Part shown: piece after piece, positions 1 through 9,500 of the stretch | How positions within the stretch are numbered: the stretch's first letter is position 1 | How the letters are laid out: each line of letters starts with the position of its first letter | Source: Geitlerinema sp. BBD 1991-9 | Lineage (GTDB): Bacteria; Cyanobacteriota; Cyanobacteriia; Cyanobacteriales; Geitlerinemataceae | Assembly (NCBI GenBank): GCA_001657325.1 | Contig: LWRO01000011.1 | Span: forward strand, 44,606-108,605 | Reading direction: 5' to 3' | DNA: 64,000 nucleotides | Translations under genes and position numbers: made by a program | The notes under the pieces: generated by a model | Databases searched by the model: none | Told to the model about the DNA's origin: nothing | Seen by the model: the letters and a program-made list of their open reading frames with translations, nothing else

Positions 1-360
1 GAGACGAGAAAAAATCAGTCCGGCAACGATTCCACCGATGACAGCGCCGTGAATGGCAATGCCACCTTGCCAAATCGCGATAATTCGATCGGGGTGCTGG
101 CTGTAGACATCCCATTGAAACAGGACATAGTAAAGACGAGCGCAGGGAATGGCTGCGAGAACTGCCCAAATTGCGAAATCGCCGATGAGTTCGGGATCGA
201 CGTTGCGCCGCTTGGCTAAAAATTGGGAGAGTGTTACACCGATGAGAACAGCGCTGGCGATGAGAAAGCCGTACCAACGTATCGTAACGGGGCCGAGTTC
301 GAAGAGAACTTCCCCTGGCGAAGCGAATTGAAAGGCGAGAATGAGTTGAAACAGTGCCAT
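1..360 (-). CDS. lgt: Prolipoprotein diacylglyceryl transferase, N-terminal 120 residues (cut by window edge)
   Basis: Membrane enzyme that moves diacylglycerol from phosphatidylglycerol onto the lipobox cysteine of prolipoproteins, the first step of lipoprotein maturation. Reading on the minus strand from ATG at 358-360 gives 120 residues open to the window edge. They contain the membrane-start signature IRWYGFLIA near residue 28 and the Lgt signature GGIAIHGAVIGG near residue 103, with the histidine and glycines of the family. The C-terminal half lies outside the window. The next gene upstream, a sensor kinase on the same strand, ends 72 bp away, so co-transcription is possible. Identification is firm from motifs and frame; nothing abnormal is seen in the visible part. 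Confidence 0.9.
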   Translation of the reverse strand, partial: MALFQLILAFQFASPGEVLFELGPVTIRWYGFLIASAVLIGVTLSQFLAKRRNVDPELIGDFAIWAVLAAIPCARLYYVLFQWDVYSQHPDRIIAIWQGGIAIHGAVIGGIVAGLIFSRL

Positions 361-432
361 TCGTATGGAGTCAGTGACCGGAAAACAGGCAACTTTATAA
401 TAGTTCAAAATATCGCGTTACTCAGTACGGAC

Positions 433-2529
433 TTAGGGCGCGTCTTTGCGAGGAGGACTCGTTCTTTGGTAAGTCGGGGAGGCCTTGGAGGGCGAAACGG
501 CTGCATATTTCGTCAGAATGCGAGCGAGTCGATCGCACCCGATGGGTTTGCTGAGATAGTCGTCACATCCAGCTTCTAAACAACGTTCTCGATCTCCGAC
601 CATCGCTAAGGCCGTCGTTGCAATCACGGGGATATTTTGCCAGCGGGGATCGGCTTTGATGCGGCGCGTCACTTCCAAGCCATCGATTCCCGGTAGGTGA
701 ATGTCCATGAGGATCGAGGCAGGGGAATGGTTTTCTAACCAGTCGAGGGCTTCTTGTCCGTTGGCGGTGCGTTTGACTTCGTATCCCCAAAATTCAAGAA
801 TGTCTTTGAGTAACAGGGCGTTGTAGTCGTGGTCTTCAATGAGGAGTAAAAGATTTTTCTCAGGGGCTGGACTCTCGGACTCGAAGCGGTGAGAATCGGC
901 GTTGTCACGGTCGGGATTGGCCGTATCTGAAGGTTGTAAGGGGAGGACGATGGTAAAGCGGCTTCCCCGGTTGACTTGGGATTGGCAGGTGACTGTACCA
1001 CCGTGAAGTTCGGCGAGTTTTCGGGTCAGTGCGAGTCCCAAACCACTGCCTTCATGCTGTCGGGAGAGGGAATTATCGAGTTGTTGGAACGGTTGGAAGA
1101 GTAAAGCTTGCTGGTCTTCGGGGATACCGATACCGTTGTCCCAAACGCTCAGGTGGAGTTGTCGATCGCGATATTGCACGTCGAGACCGACGCGACCCCC
1201 GAGTTCGGAAAATTTAATGGCGTTGGATAAGAGGTTGAGTAGCATTTGCCTCAGACGCACTTCATCGGCGATGAAGGTTTTGAGGGTCGGATCGAGGTCA
1301 GTTTGAATTTGGATTTGCCGCGATCGAGCTTGTTCGCTGACGAGGGCAATCGCGTCGGCGCACAATTGGGGAATCGAAACGAGAGTCGGGTTGAGTTCGA
1401 TTTTACCGGCTTCGACTTTGGACAGGTCGAGAACGTCGCCGATGAGTTTGAGGAGGTGTTCGCCGCTATCGTAAATTCGATCGAGATAAAGTCTTTGTTT
1501 TTCGTTGAGACTGCCGTAGAGTTCTTGGAGGAGCAAATTGGAAAAGCCCAAAATTGAAGTCAGAGGCGTTCGCAACTCGTGAGACATATTGGCGAGAAAG
1601 ACGGATTTGAGGCGGCTCGCTCGCTCGAGTTCGAGATTTTTGGTTGCGAGTTCGGCCAATATCGCTTTTTGTTGGGTGATGTCGCGACAGATGACGGAGA
1701 TGGCGTTGGGACAGCCGTTTTCGTCGGGAACGGGGCTGACGGACAGAAGCGCGTGAAAGTATTCGCCGTTACGTCGCTGGCAGATGACTTCGCCACTCCA
1801 TCCCGTGGTCGGGTTTTCGAGCGCTTGCTGGGCGAGATAGGCTTGGGAAGTTTGCGGGTTGTCGGGATAGAGAAGTTCGGCCGGTTTGCCGCACAGGGCG
1901 TTGACATCGTAACCGAACATCCGGGCAGTGGCTGAGTTGGCGTAGACGATCGTGCCTTGGAAATCGACGATTGCAGCGCTGTCGTGTGCGGCTTCGATCG
2001 CTTTGAGAAACATTTGTAATTGATGCTCGAACCGTTTTCGATCGGTGACATCGCGAGCAATTCCCAATCCGCCGATGAGGGTGCCATTGCGATACAGCAA
2101 GCGGCCGTTCACTTCCATATCGATGGGAGTTCCAGCGAGTGGCTGGAGTTGAAATTCAAAGTCTTTCAGTTCTCCCGTGGCCAGGAGATCCTCAAAGGCG
2201 TGGGCCGTTCGTTTTCGGAAGGAAGGCGCGACGAATTCGAGGTACGATCGACCTTCCCAACGATCGGAAGAACACCTCAGAAGACGTTGTCCATAAGAGT
2301 TGATGAAGGTCAGTCTTCCTTCAAGATCGACGGTATAAACCATGTCGTTGGCCGTTTCGACATAGGCACGAAAGAGGGTTTCTGAATCGTCGCTCCCGAA
2401 TTGCCAGGTTTCTGGGTCGTTGGGTTGGGGTAGGTCTCGCTCGATCGACGCTTCGGTCAACTGTTGCAGTTGTCGTTCGAGAGCTGCAACTTTTTGACGG
2501 AGTTCGTCGTTTTCACGTTGAAGAGACAT
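433..2529 (-). CDS. Hybrid sensor histidine kinase, PAS-PAS-HisKA-HATPase-receiver
   Basis: Cytoplasmic two-component sensor. A short N-terminal coiled coil (QRENDELRQK, heptad-like) is followed by two PAS domains (about residues 50-290), a HisKA helix with the H-box FLANMSHELRTPLTS (phospho-accepting His near 317), a HATPase domain with N, G1 (DNGIGIP) and G2 (GSGLGLAL) boxes, and a C-terminal receiver with Asp near 609 in SILMDIHLPG and Lys in DDYLSKP. No membrane segment or output domain is seen, so it probably senses a soluble signal and relays phosphate internally. ATG 2527-2529 is chosen because the protein proper begins there; an in-frame TTG at 2589 would add 20 residues. Neither has a strong Shine-Dalgarno. 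The ligand is unknown. Confidence 0.88.
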   Translation of the reverse strand: MSLQRENDELRQKVAALERQLQQLTEASIERDLPQPNDPETWQFGSDDSETLFRAYVETANDMVYTVDLEGRLTFINSYGQRLLRCSSDRWEGRSYLEFVAPSFRKRTAHAFEDLLATGELKDFEFQLQPLAGTPIDMEVNGRLLYRNGTLIGGLGIARDVTDRKRFEHQLQMFLKAIEAAHDSAAIVDFQGTIVYANSATARMFGYDVNALCGKPAELLYPDNPQTSQAYLAQQALENPTTGWSGEVICQRRNGEYFHALLSVSPVPDENGCPNAISVICRDITQQKAILAELATKNLELERASRLKSVFLANMSHELRTPLTSILGFSNLLLQELYGSLNEKQRLYLDRIYDSGEHLLKLIGDVLDLSKVEAGKIELNPTLVSIPQLCADAIALVSEQARSRQIQIQTDLDPTLKTFIADEVRLRQMLLNLLSNAIKFSELGGRVGLDVQYRDRQLHLSVWDNGIGIPEDQQALLFQPFQQLDNSLSRQHEGSGLGLALTRKLAELHGGTVTCQSQVNRGSRFTIVLPLQPSDTANPDRDNADSHRFESESPAPEKNLLLLIEDHDYNALLLKDILEFWGYEVKRTANGQEALDWLENHSPASILMDIHLPGIDGLEVTRRIKADPRWQNIPVIATTALAMVGDRERCLEAGCDDYLSKPIGCDRLARILTKYAAVSPSKASPTYQRTSPPRKDAP

Positions 2530-3236
2530 ACTGTTTACACCAACCGGTTCATAGCGTGTGTTAAGGTTCGATGAAGATTTCGATTGCAAACGTCTCGAAT
2601 AGAGCGGTCTGTTTAACTTACCGAGCGCAACCGATGAGTTGCAGTTCCAATCTAACTTAAGATTTTAAGATGTTATGAGATCGAAGACGGACGATTGAAG
2701 ATTTTTGGGATCTTTCACTGGAAGGGGATCGCATTCGGGAAACGGATAGTCGGAGCGATCCCCCTCCAACTCGATCGCCCTAGGATGTTAGGATCTCGGC
2801 TTTAGGGTTACGCGATACTCATCGGAGTTGCTGAGGTTTGCTCGATCGATCTCAATTCTTTCAGGGGTTCCAAAATTCGATCGAAATAAAGTTTCTCTAA
2901 ATATCTGAAGGTTCATCGCTCGAGAAGGAAAAATTCTGCGATCTAAATCTCGATCGATATCTCAAGATTTAAATCATGAAATCGTGGAGATCGTTTACTT
3001 GAGGCTCGATCGAGGTGTTTTTCTAAATAATGTTCGATCGTCATCAAAAATTATTCAGAGTCAGTCAAATCGTAGATCTCGCTACTCTTTCAATTCCTCG
3101 ATCGATTAAACTTGTCATAGCAGGGGGTTACCCATTTGGGTGAGATCCGTGTAAAATTCACAAGCCTCGATCGATGTCACTGCATCGAGATCTCGTTGTC
3201 TGCGTTCGTCTCGTCAGCTCGTTTGAAAGTCAGTCC
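2530..3236. other. Intergenic stretch, rich in CGATCG palindromes
   Basis: About 700 bp separate the divergent hybrid kinase and the GGCT-like gene. No convincing reading frame or RNA gene was found. The part from 2770 to 3180 holds eight copies of the hexamer CGATCG, mostly as TCGATCGA, far more than expected by chance. A 5'-CCCATTTGGG-3' palindrome lies near 3131. Promoters for both flanking genes must lie here but no clear -35/-10 pair stands out. Confidence 0.5.
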
Positions 3237-3650
3237 ATGTTAAACGTCTTTGTTTATGGCACTTTACAGCCGGGAGAGCGATATCACGATCGATATTGCG
3301 GCGATCGCGTCGTTGCGACTCAGCCAGCCATGGTGCGTGGAAAACTCTATCACCTTCCTCCCGTCAACTATCCGGCAATGACACCCGGAAAAAGCTGGGT
3401 AAAAGGTGTGATTTTATCCTTTGAAGATCCGAGATCGATCGAAAAGCTGGACGAACTCGAAGGCTTCAAACCCGATCGAAATCCCCTTGAAAATGATTAC
3501 AACCGCTACGAAATTGAAGTTTTCGCGCCGGACAATCCAACGAGATCGATCGGGATAGCTTGGGCGTATTTTATGAATTGGGAACGAATCCAACAGCTTC
3601 AGGGAATCCGATTATCTGATGGAATTTGGCGTGAGATAAAGAAAGCGTGA
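3237..3650 (+). CDS. Gamma-glutamylcyclotransferase-like (AIG2/GGCT fold) protein
   Basis: Small soluble protein of the GGCT/AIG2 fold, which in characterised members cyclises gamma-glutamyl compounds to release 5-oxoproline. The diagnostic start VFVYGTLQPGE is at residues 3-13; the LDELEGF segment near residue 70 holds the acidic region expected for the catalytic Glu. Length (137 aa) is normal for the family. ATG 3237 is preferred to an upstream in-frame ATG at 3174 because the family starts just before the YGTL motif and the extra 21 residues look non-coding. It stands alone between divergent and convergent neighbours. The substrate is not known. Confidence 0.82.
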   Translation: MLNVFVYGTLQPGERYHDRYCGDRVVATQPAMVRGKLYHLPPVNYPAMTPGKSWVKGVILSFEDPRSIEKLDELEGFKPDRNPLENDYNRYEIEVFAPDNPTRSIGIAWAYFMNWERIQQLQGIRLSDGIWREIKKA

Positions 3651-3716
3651 AGCGGTTACTGCAAGCTGTGAGTCAGTACGGTCACCGCTTGACCTCCTAA
3701 CCGCCTCATCTCCCCA

Positions 3717-4094
3717 TCAGGTCACCGCTTCGGGATGGTCAGTCATATAACTGAGTAACCAATTGGCCATCGTGGCGCGGCGCGTGTCCCGAGGATCGAA
3801 TTCCCCAATTTTATAGCCTTTAAATCCTAACTTTTCCTTAAGAAGTTGTTTGTTCGGTTTGGGAATCGATCGAGTCAGTTTAACCGTTGGCGGACGGTTG
3901 GCGATAAAGTCAGGGGGTTCGGGATAGTCTTGTTTCCAGGCTTCAGACACGTCAGAATTGTCCCACTGTCCCGTATTACCGTTGTATCGATAGCCCAGAT
4001 AGTGCCACACCAAACGATTAACCGTATCGTCGTCGAGCTCTTCGTTGAGGATTGCCCAAATGGTATCCGTATTTAGAGAGGGTAACTCAGACAT
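3717..4094 (-). CDS. DUF1823 family protein
   Basis: Conserved cyanobacterial protein of unknown function, 125 residues, soluble. It shows the family pattern: an N-terminal TIWAILNEELDDD stretch, VWHYLGYRY, a PPDFIANRPPTVKLTRSIP block and a C-terminal TRRATMANWLLSYM. No catalytic motif is evident. Its ATG (4092-4094) lies inside the end of the upstream gene (8-bp overlap with the gene ending at 4087), so the two are very likely translated together. Family assignment is from recalled pattern and is fairly confident; function cannot be given. Confidence 0.75.
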   Translation of the reverse strand: MSELPSLNTDTIWAILNEELDDDTVNRLVWHYLGYRYNGNTGQWDNSDVSEAWKQDYPEPPDFIANRPPTVKLTRSIPKPNKQLLKEKLGFKGYKIGEFDPRDTRRATMANWLLSYMTDHPEAVT

Positions 4095-4635
4095 CGTTGC
4101 GTAGATTCAACAAAGTAAAATGTGCGACGGCCAAACTCAACCGCGCGCGTTCGAGGGTCGAAAGTTCCATCCAAGGCGCACTCCGTACCGATTCGGACAC
4201 CGATTCTGGGGTTTTACCGCGCATGGCGTAGGCGAAGGGACGGGCGAGAACTTGAAGGTCTTCGATCGACCAATTGGGAATTAGCCCATGTACGCAGCGT
4301 ACCAAAAGATCGGCGAGAGACAAATTCCCCGCCATCAACTGCGCGGCTTGATGGGCGATGGCATCGAGAATATCTTGAGGAACCCGCGCACCGAATTTCT
4401 GACGGAGTTGTACGTGCAGCCAACACGCATTGAGGTGTTGGAAAAATACGGGATATCGATCGCCAATTTCGAGATCGTCGATTTCGAGACGCTCTTCAAA
4501 CTTCGTCAATCTCACACTCGATTCTCGATCGAGGGGATTCCAAGGATAGTTTTCGTCGTCACCCAGCAAAATCGCATCTAACAGATCGAGTTCGACTTGG
4601 CTTTGTTGGGAGGTAGAAGGATTCCGAGAGGACAT
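4087..4635 (-). CDS. Conserved hypothetical protein, overlapping the DUF1823 gene
   Basis: About 182 residues, soluble, alpha-helical in appearance, not recognised. It has an acidic N-terminal part (LLDAILLGDDENYPW), a helical middle and a C-terminal hydrophobic helix (ERARLSLAVAHFTLLNL). The frame is open further upstream to 4758, but the ATG at 4633-4635 is preferred because the upstream extension is low-complexity and lies close to the CHAT gene end at 4776. The last codons overlap the DUF1823 start by 8 bp, which indicates one operon. Whether it is functionally tied to DUF1823 or to the CHAT-FHA gene upstream on the same strand (140 bp away) is unknown. Confidence 0.65.
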   Translation of the reverse strand: MSSRNPSTSQQSQVELDLLDAILLGDDENYPWNPLDRESSVRLTKFEERLEIDDLEIGDRYPVFFQHLNACWLHVQLRQKFGARVPQDILDAIAHQAAQLMAGNLSLADLLVRCVHGLIPNWSIEDLQVLARPFAYAMRGKTPESVSESVRSAPWMELSTLERARLSLAVAHFTLLNLRNDV

Positions 4636-4775
4636 GGCAATAAGACGTTCGGAAAACGCAGCGGAACGGCGGCCACAAGAGTGTGACAATTCTGGAACTG
4701 TGCTAATGTCTGAGCTTTCACTAACTACATCACGACTTTGGGGCTTTCCGCAACCCAAAATCGCCGCATTGAGCG

Positions 4776-6371
4776 TCAGTCTACGACAAACTCCCAGGCT
4801 TGACCTTGAGAACTACCGAATTTGAGTTGCGTTCCCGATGCGAGCGAGATTTCTTGGTGGTGAATTTTACGCCAATCGTCGCCGCTGCGGACGAGGGTAC
4901 CGTAACGCGAAAAGTCTCGCAGAAAGTACGTCGGGTGCGAACTGTCGTGAAGGTGGCGGTAGAAGATCTCGGCGTGACGCTGCGAAACCCAGCGTTCGGA
5001 AACGATCGCGTCGTTGTCCTCCGTGCGTCCGACGCGCAACAAACCGCGACGGATATTCCAAACTGTATCGGGAGAAGAGATCGAACGCAAACAGGCTTTT
5101 GTAGACAATCGATCGAGTCGCGTGGTGGAGTTTTCCGGTAATTCCGTGACAATTTGATGGGGCGATTCGAGAAGTTGGCCGTCGAATTCTGGGTGGAGGT
5201 ACAACACCGGAAGCGTCCAGGCGGGTTGATTGAATTTATAGAGTGTCAGGAGTTGCTGACGGGCGATCGCAACGGCTCGATCGATCGGATGACGTTGGGC
5301 GAGAGTCTGGGCGAAGGCTTGAATGAAACTGAGCGCTTCTCGATCGGCGATCGCGTCGCGCATGGCCAAAACGGCTGGAACGCCGTGATGGATGAGAACT
5401 TCGGCTAAGCTGCTGCGGGGGATGAGTTCGTTCTCGTGACAGTCGCTTTGTGCGCCCCAGCAAGCGTTAAATACCGCCAGCGTCACTTGCGATCGAACCA
5501 AAACTTGCGCCAGTTCTGTCCCGCTGAGGGTCGTATCGTCCCGCAGGAACAATCGTCCGCCATCGGGTGCGGGTACGCCGTGGCCGGAATAGAGCAAGAT
5601 ATTGTACTGTTTGGTTTCCAGTCGATCGATCAGTTCGGCGGGAGTCGGTTGAATTAACGTCTCGACGCGATAGGGAACCGCCGCATCTTGTCGGCTACAG
5701 TTGGCGAACAGTTCTGCAATTTGACAGGCTTCCGTTTCCAAATCCAACACCGAGGTTCGATTGTCGTCCCCGCATCCGAGAACTAAGAGCATTTGCAACG
5801 ATCGACCCACACTTCGCAACGCCAGGGGATCGACATCGCAGGTGGTACGACTGAAGAGAATATTTCGATCGAGCGATAGCGCCGGCTTTCCCAAACGAGG
5901 CTGTGCGATTTCCCACGGAAACCCGATTAAGGCGGGATCGCGCACGTCCAAACGTACTCTCAACGGAATGCGACGACCGAGTGCGATTCCTTGGCTTTGC
6001 GCCAAACTCCGCTGAACCGATCCGGCGAACAGCCACGTCCACAACTCTAAACCCAACTGCTGCATGAGTCGGCTGCTGTAGCTTCCCACCGTCGGACTCG
6101 GCGATGGAAAAAAGGACTCGAGAGCGTTCGACGCACTCGCGGTTGCGGGAACGGGAAGGGGATTGAGAGAAAATAAATCTTGCCAGGCTTGCCAAGTCTG
6201 CGCCAAAGATTCCGGCCAGACTGAATCGTGGTGAACGTAGCCACTGGGATGAGGGGCTTGTAGAACCCAAATGGCATATCGACGCTGTTGTCGGTTCGGT
6301 GACTCGTCAGAACGATCGGCGGTCAACGGTGAGATCGCCAAACTCAAGCGAGGAAAGTCAGATTGCAGCAT
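4776..6371 (-). CDS. CHAT-domain (caspase-like) protease fused to an FHA domain
   Basis: 531-residue soluble protein. Residues about 100-390 form a CHAT domain, a clan CD caspase/separase-like peptidase fold: His264 in YSGHG and Cys304 in VFNACWG are the expected catalytic dyad, each after a hydrophobic strand. Residues about 438-531 are an FHA domain, a phosphothreonine reader, with LLRVGRTEDND and the SQRH motif (Ser463-His466) and a downstream YGT. The fusion suggests a protease whose recruitment depends on Ser/Thr phosphorylation (inference). No TPRs, which often accompany CHAT. It is divergent from the large STAND-WD40 gene, 161 bp between starts. Start ATG 6369-6371. An alternative is a regulatory, non-proteolytic CHAT, but the dyad is intact. 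Confidence 0.85.
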   Translation of the reverse strand: MLQSDFPRLSLAISPLTADRSDESPNRQQRRYAIWVLQAPHPSGYVHHDSVWPESLAQTWQAWQDLFSLNPLPVPATASASNALESFFPSPSPTVGSYSSRLMQQLGLELWTWLFAGSVQRSLAQSQGIALGRRIPLRVRLDVRDPALIGFPWEIAQPRLGKPALSLDRNILFSRTTCDVDPLALRSVGRSLQMLLVLGCGDDNRTSVLDLETEACQIAELFANCSRQDAAVPYRVETLIQPTPAELIDRLETKQYNILLYSGHGVPAPDGGRLFLRDDTTLSGTELAQVLVRSQVTLAVFNACWGAQSDCHENELIPRSSLAEVLIHHGVPAVLAMRDAIADREALSFIQAFAQTLAQRHPIDRAVAIARQQLLTLYKFNQPAWTLPVLYLHPEFDGQLLESPHQIVTELPENSTTRLDRLSTKACLRSISSPDTVWNIRRGLLRVGRTEDNDAIVSERWVSQRHAEIFYRHLHDSSHPTYFLRDFSRYGTLVRSGDDWRKIHHQEISLASGTQLKFGSSQGQAWEFVVD

Positions 6372-6532
6372 TCCAAGCGACGTGTGAGGAATTGAAGCGA
6401 GAGAAGCATTCTCTTTTTAGTCTATTCCAACTCTGACCGAGCGTCCGGCGCTGGGAATTAGAAGTTGGGGCTAGACTGTTAAACAAGTTAATTTGTTCCC
6501 CAATTTCCACAGAAATGTAGAGAGATAGTGGT
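6372..6532. promoter_or_regulatory. Divergent promoter region between CHAT-FHA and STAND-WD40 genes
   Basis: 161-bp gap between two divergent start codons. It contains an imperfect palindrome, AACAAgttaatTTGTT (6482-6497), that could be an operator, and a TAGACT hexamer at 6472-6477 that could serve as a -10 box for the plus-strand gene. A purine-rich AGAGAGATAG precedes the ATG at 6533. Shared control of the two genes is plausible but inferred from geometry only. Confidence 0.35.
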
Positions 6533-9500
6533 ATGTCCGACATCACCCCGACGAACGAAAAAGCTTTAGAAGAGCTAATTTGGTCGATCGAAGCATCTCA
6601 GGGGAAGTTTTTACTCGTTCTCGCTCAATGTAACGATATTCAAACTCGCGATCGACTGTTGCAGCATTTGTCACAAATGTGTTCGTTTCGGCTGCGATCG
6701 ATCGAGCTTCCGCCGGGGACGACGCAGCCTTACAGTACGCTTTGCAAGATACTCGGCGACGATCGACCGGATGCGTTGATGGTGTTGGGGTTGGTGGGGT
6801 CGAATCGCGAGGCGTTGGTGTCGATCGACAATATGCGCGAGGCGTTTCGCGAGACGTTTCAGTTTCCGGTTATTTTTTGGATTACGCGAGAAACGCACGT
6901 GGCGTTGATTCGGGTTGCGCCGGATTTTGAAAGTTGGACGACGACCACGAAGTTTGAAAGCTCGGCGAGTGAGTTTGTGGCGTTGGTTCGGGATATTGCA
7001 AATTGTTGGTTTTCTCTGAGCGATGCGGAACCTGCGGTTTCATATTTCGATGTTGGCGATGAAATCGATCGTTTTTTTCGCTCGGAATTGGCGAGTTCAG
7101 TTGAGGAGGACACGGGTGGCGAACTGGGTTCGCCACCGCGAGCTGTCCGTTCGGATGGAGAATTTGCGGCTAACTGTGCCTCGTTACTCGGGTTGAGTTT
7201 GTCGTTAAAGTCCCAGTGGCTTCGATCGATCGAGCAGTTAGAAACAGCGTTCGATCGATGGGGTCAGTTAAACCAGATCGATCGTCAAGGATTGGTCTTG
7301 ACAGAAATCGCATTTTGTGTTAAAAAATTGGCTTCTCAAAATGAGGTCGATCGAGTTGAGTATTGTTTCGATCGAGCGTTAAATCTTTTCGATAAAATTG
7401 AAAATTTTCGGATTTATAATAAATTGGTCGATCGGGTGTATCGCATGGTTCGATCGATCGAAGCGTGGGACAAGCAAGAGGTTTTAGCAAGGAAGGTTTT
7501 AGAGATTGGGAAAACGGCGATCGATCGAGCCAAGGCTTACAGTTTTTTGGGGGAAGCTTGCCGCAAACGAGAACAATGGCAAGACGCGAGAGATTTCGCA
7601 TTCCAAAGTCTCGAATTATTGAAAACCATCGAAGTTTCCGCGAGCGATTCAGCTTACAATGTAGAAGTTCGAGGGTTTCTTGAAAATCTCGATCGATGCA
7701 CGTTGGGAACGGCGCTCGATCGATTGGAAGAATCGAACGAAGCGTTAACCCATCTCGAAACAGCAAAACAACAGAGTAATCCCGAACTCGACTTAACCCT
7801 TCACCTCGATATTCTGTGCGAACTCGAACGAATTTATTACCATCGAAAAGCCTATCTTCAAGCCTTTGAAACGAAGCAAGAAAGACTATCGATCGAGCAA
7901 CAATTCGGCTTAATCGCGTTCGTTGGCGCGGGACGAGTTCAACCGCGTCGAACCGAAATTCGCAGCCTGACCCCCAATCGATTAGATGTCGCCGACGAAA
8001 TCGCCGCCTCGGGACGACAGCAAGATGTAGAGAAACTCCTCGAACGAGTGGGAAGAATCGATACCAAAATTACCCTCGTTTATGGATTTTCAGGAGTTGG
8101 CAAAAGTTCTCTGATTTCCGCTGGCTTAGTTCCCGCCATTCAACGGAAAAGTTTTGGCGTTCAAGATGGCTTAGTTGTTCTTTTGAGAAACTATAACGAC
8201 TGGCAAAAACAATTCGCAATTGTGTTAACTAAAACTTTACATGAAAAAGAGATCGATCCTTACGCAATCTTAGATAGTGAAGATGCGATTTTAACGCAAT
8301 TGCAACATAACGAAGATACTCACAATCTGAGAACGGTATTAATTTTCGATCAATTTGAAGAATTTTTCTTTGAATACGGAAGAAAACGAACGCGAAACGT
8401 TTTATTTGATTTTCTCGGACGAGTACTTGATACGGTTTCGTCGTTGCGCGTAATATTTTCTTTACGCCGAGACTCGATTCACTTTCTCTTGCGCCGCACT
8501 ATTTTTCAAGACATTGATATTCTCAGCGATAAAAATCTTTATTATATTGGCAATTTCACACCAGAGGAAGCGAAAACAGCCGTCGAGCAACTGTCGAGGC
8601 AGGGCAACTTTCCCATGCAACCTGACTTGATTGATGCAGTGATTGCCGATTTATCGAAAAGTGAAACCAGCGAAAAATACGACCGGGTTAGACCGATCGA
8701 ATTGCAAATTGTCGGGGCGCAGTTGCAACGGGAAAATATCACAACCCTGGAGGAGTATCGGCAAAAGGGAACGAAGGAAGAATTAGTCGGACGTTATGTT
8801 GACGAAGCAGTTCGCGATTGCGGGACGGAAAACCGACAGTTAGCCGAATTGGTGTTGTTTTTGCTGACGGATGAGAAGATTCTTCGCCCGACGAAGAATC
8901 GATCGGAGTTAGCCGAGGAAGTCACGCAACTCAACACGCCAACGGATGAGTTGGATTTGGTGTTGATGGTGTTGGCGGGTTCGGGTTTGTTGGTGCGATT
9001 GCCGAGTCAGGAGGAAGACGGCTATCAATTGATTCACGACTATCTCGCGGAGTTGATTCGCCAGCAGCAAGAACCTCGCGTGATGGAGTTGGTGAAGCAG
9101 GAACGGGAAAAGCGAGAGAAAGCAGAAGCGCAGTTAGCAGATGCGGAAGTGAAGAACCGAAAAGCAACGCAACGGTTGCAGATAGGATCGATTTTGTTAG
9201 CTGTGTCTGTGTTGGCTGCATTAGGGTTGGGTGCTGCTAGCGAAGTTGCACGGCAAGGCTTAAAACGAAGAAAGCTTGAGACGCGGCTAGAGCAACAGGC
9301 AAACGATGCTGTACAGCGATTTGAATTCGATCAAATTGAGGCGTTGCTCGTTGCTATAAGAGCGGTCAAAGAATTGCAAAAAACAGAAAAGAACGGTGTC
9401 TATGTGGTCTATCGTCCCATTTCTGCATTAGGGTCGATTGTTCGGAGTATCCGCGAACAAAATCGCTTGCAAGGGCATCAGAATAGGGTCTGGAGCGCCC

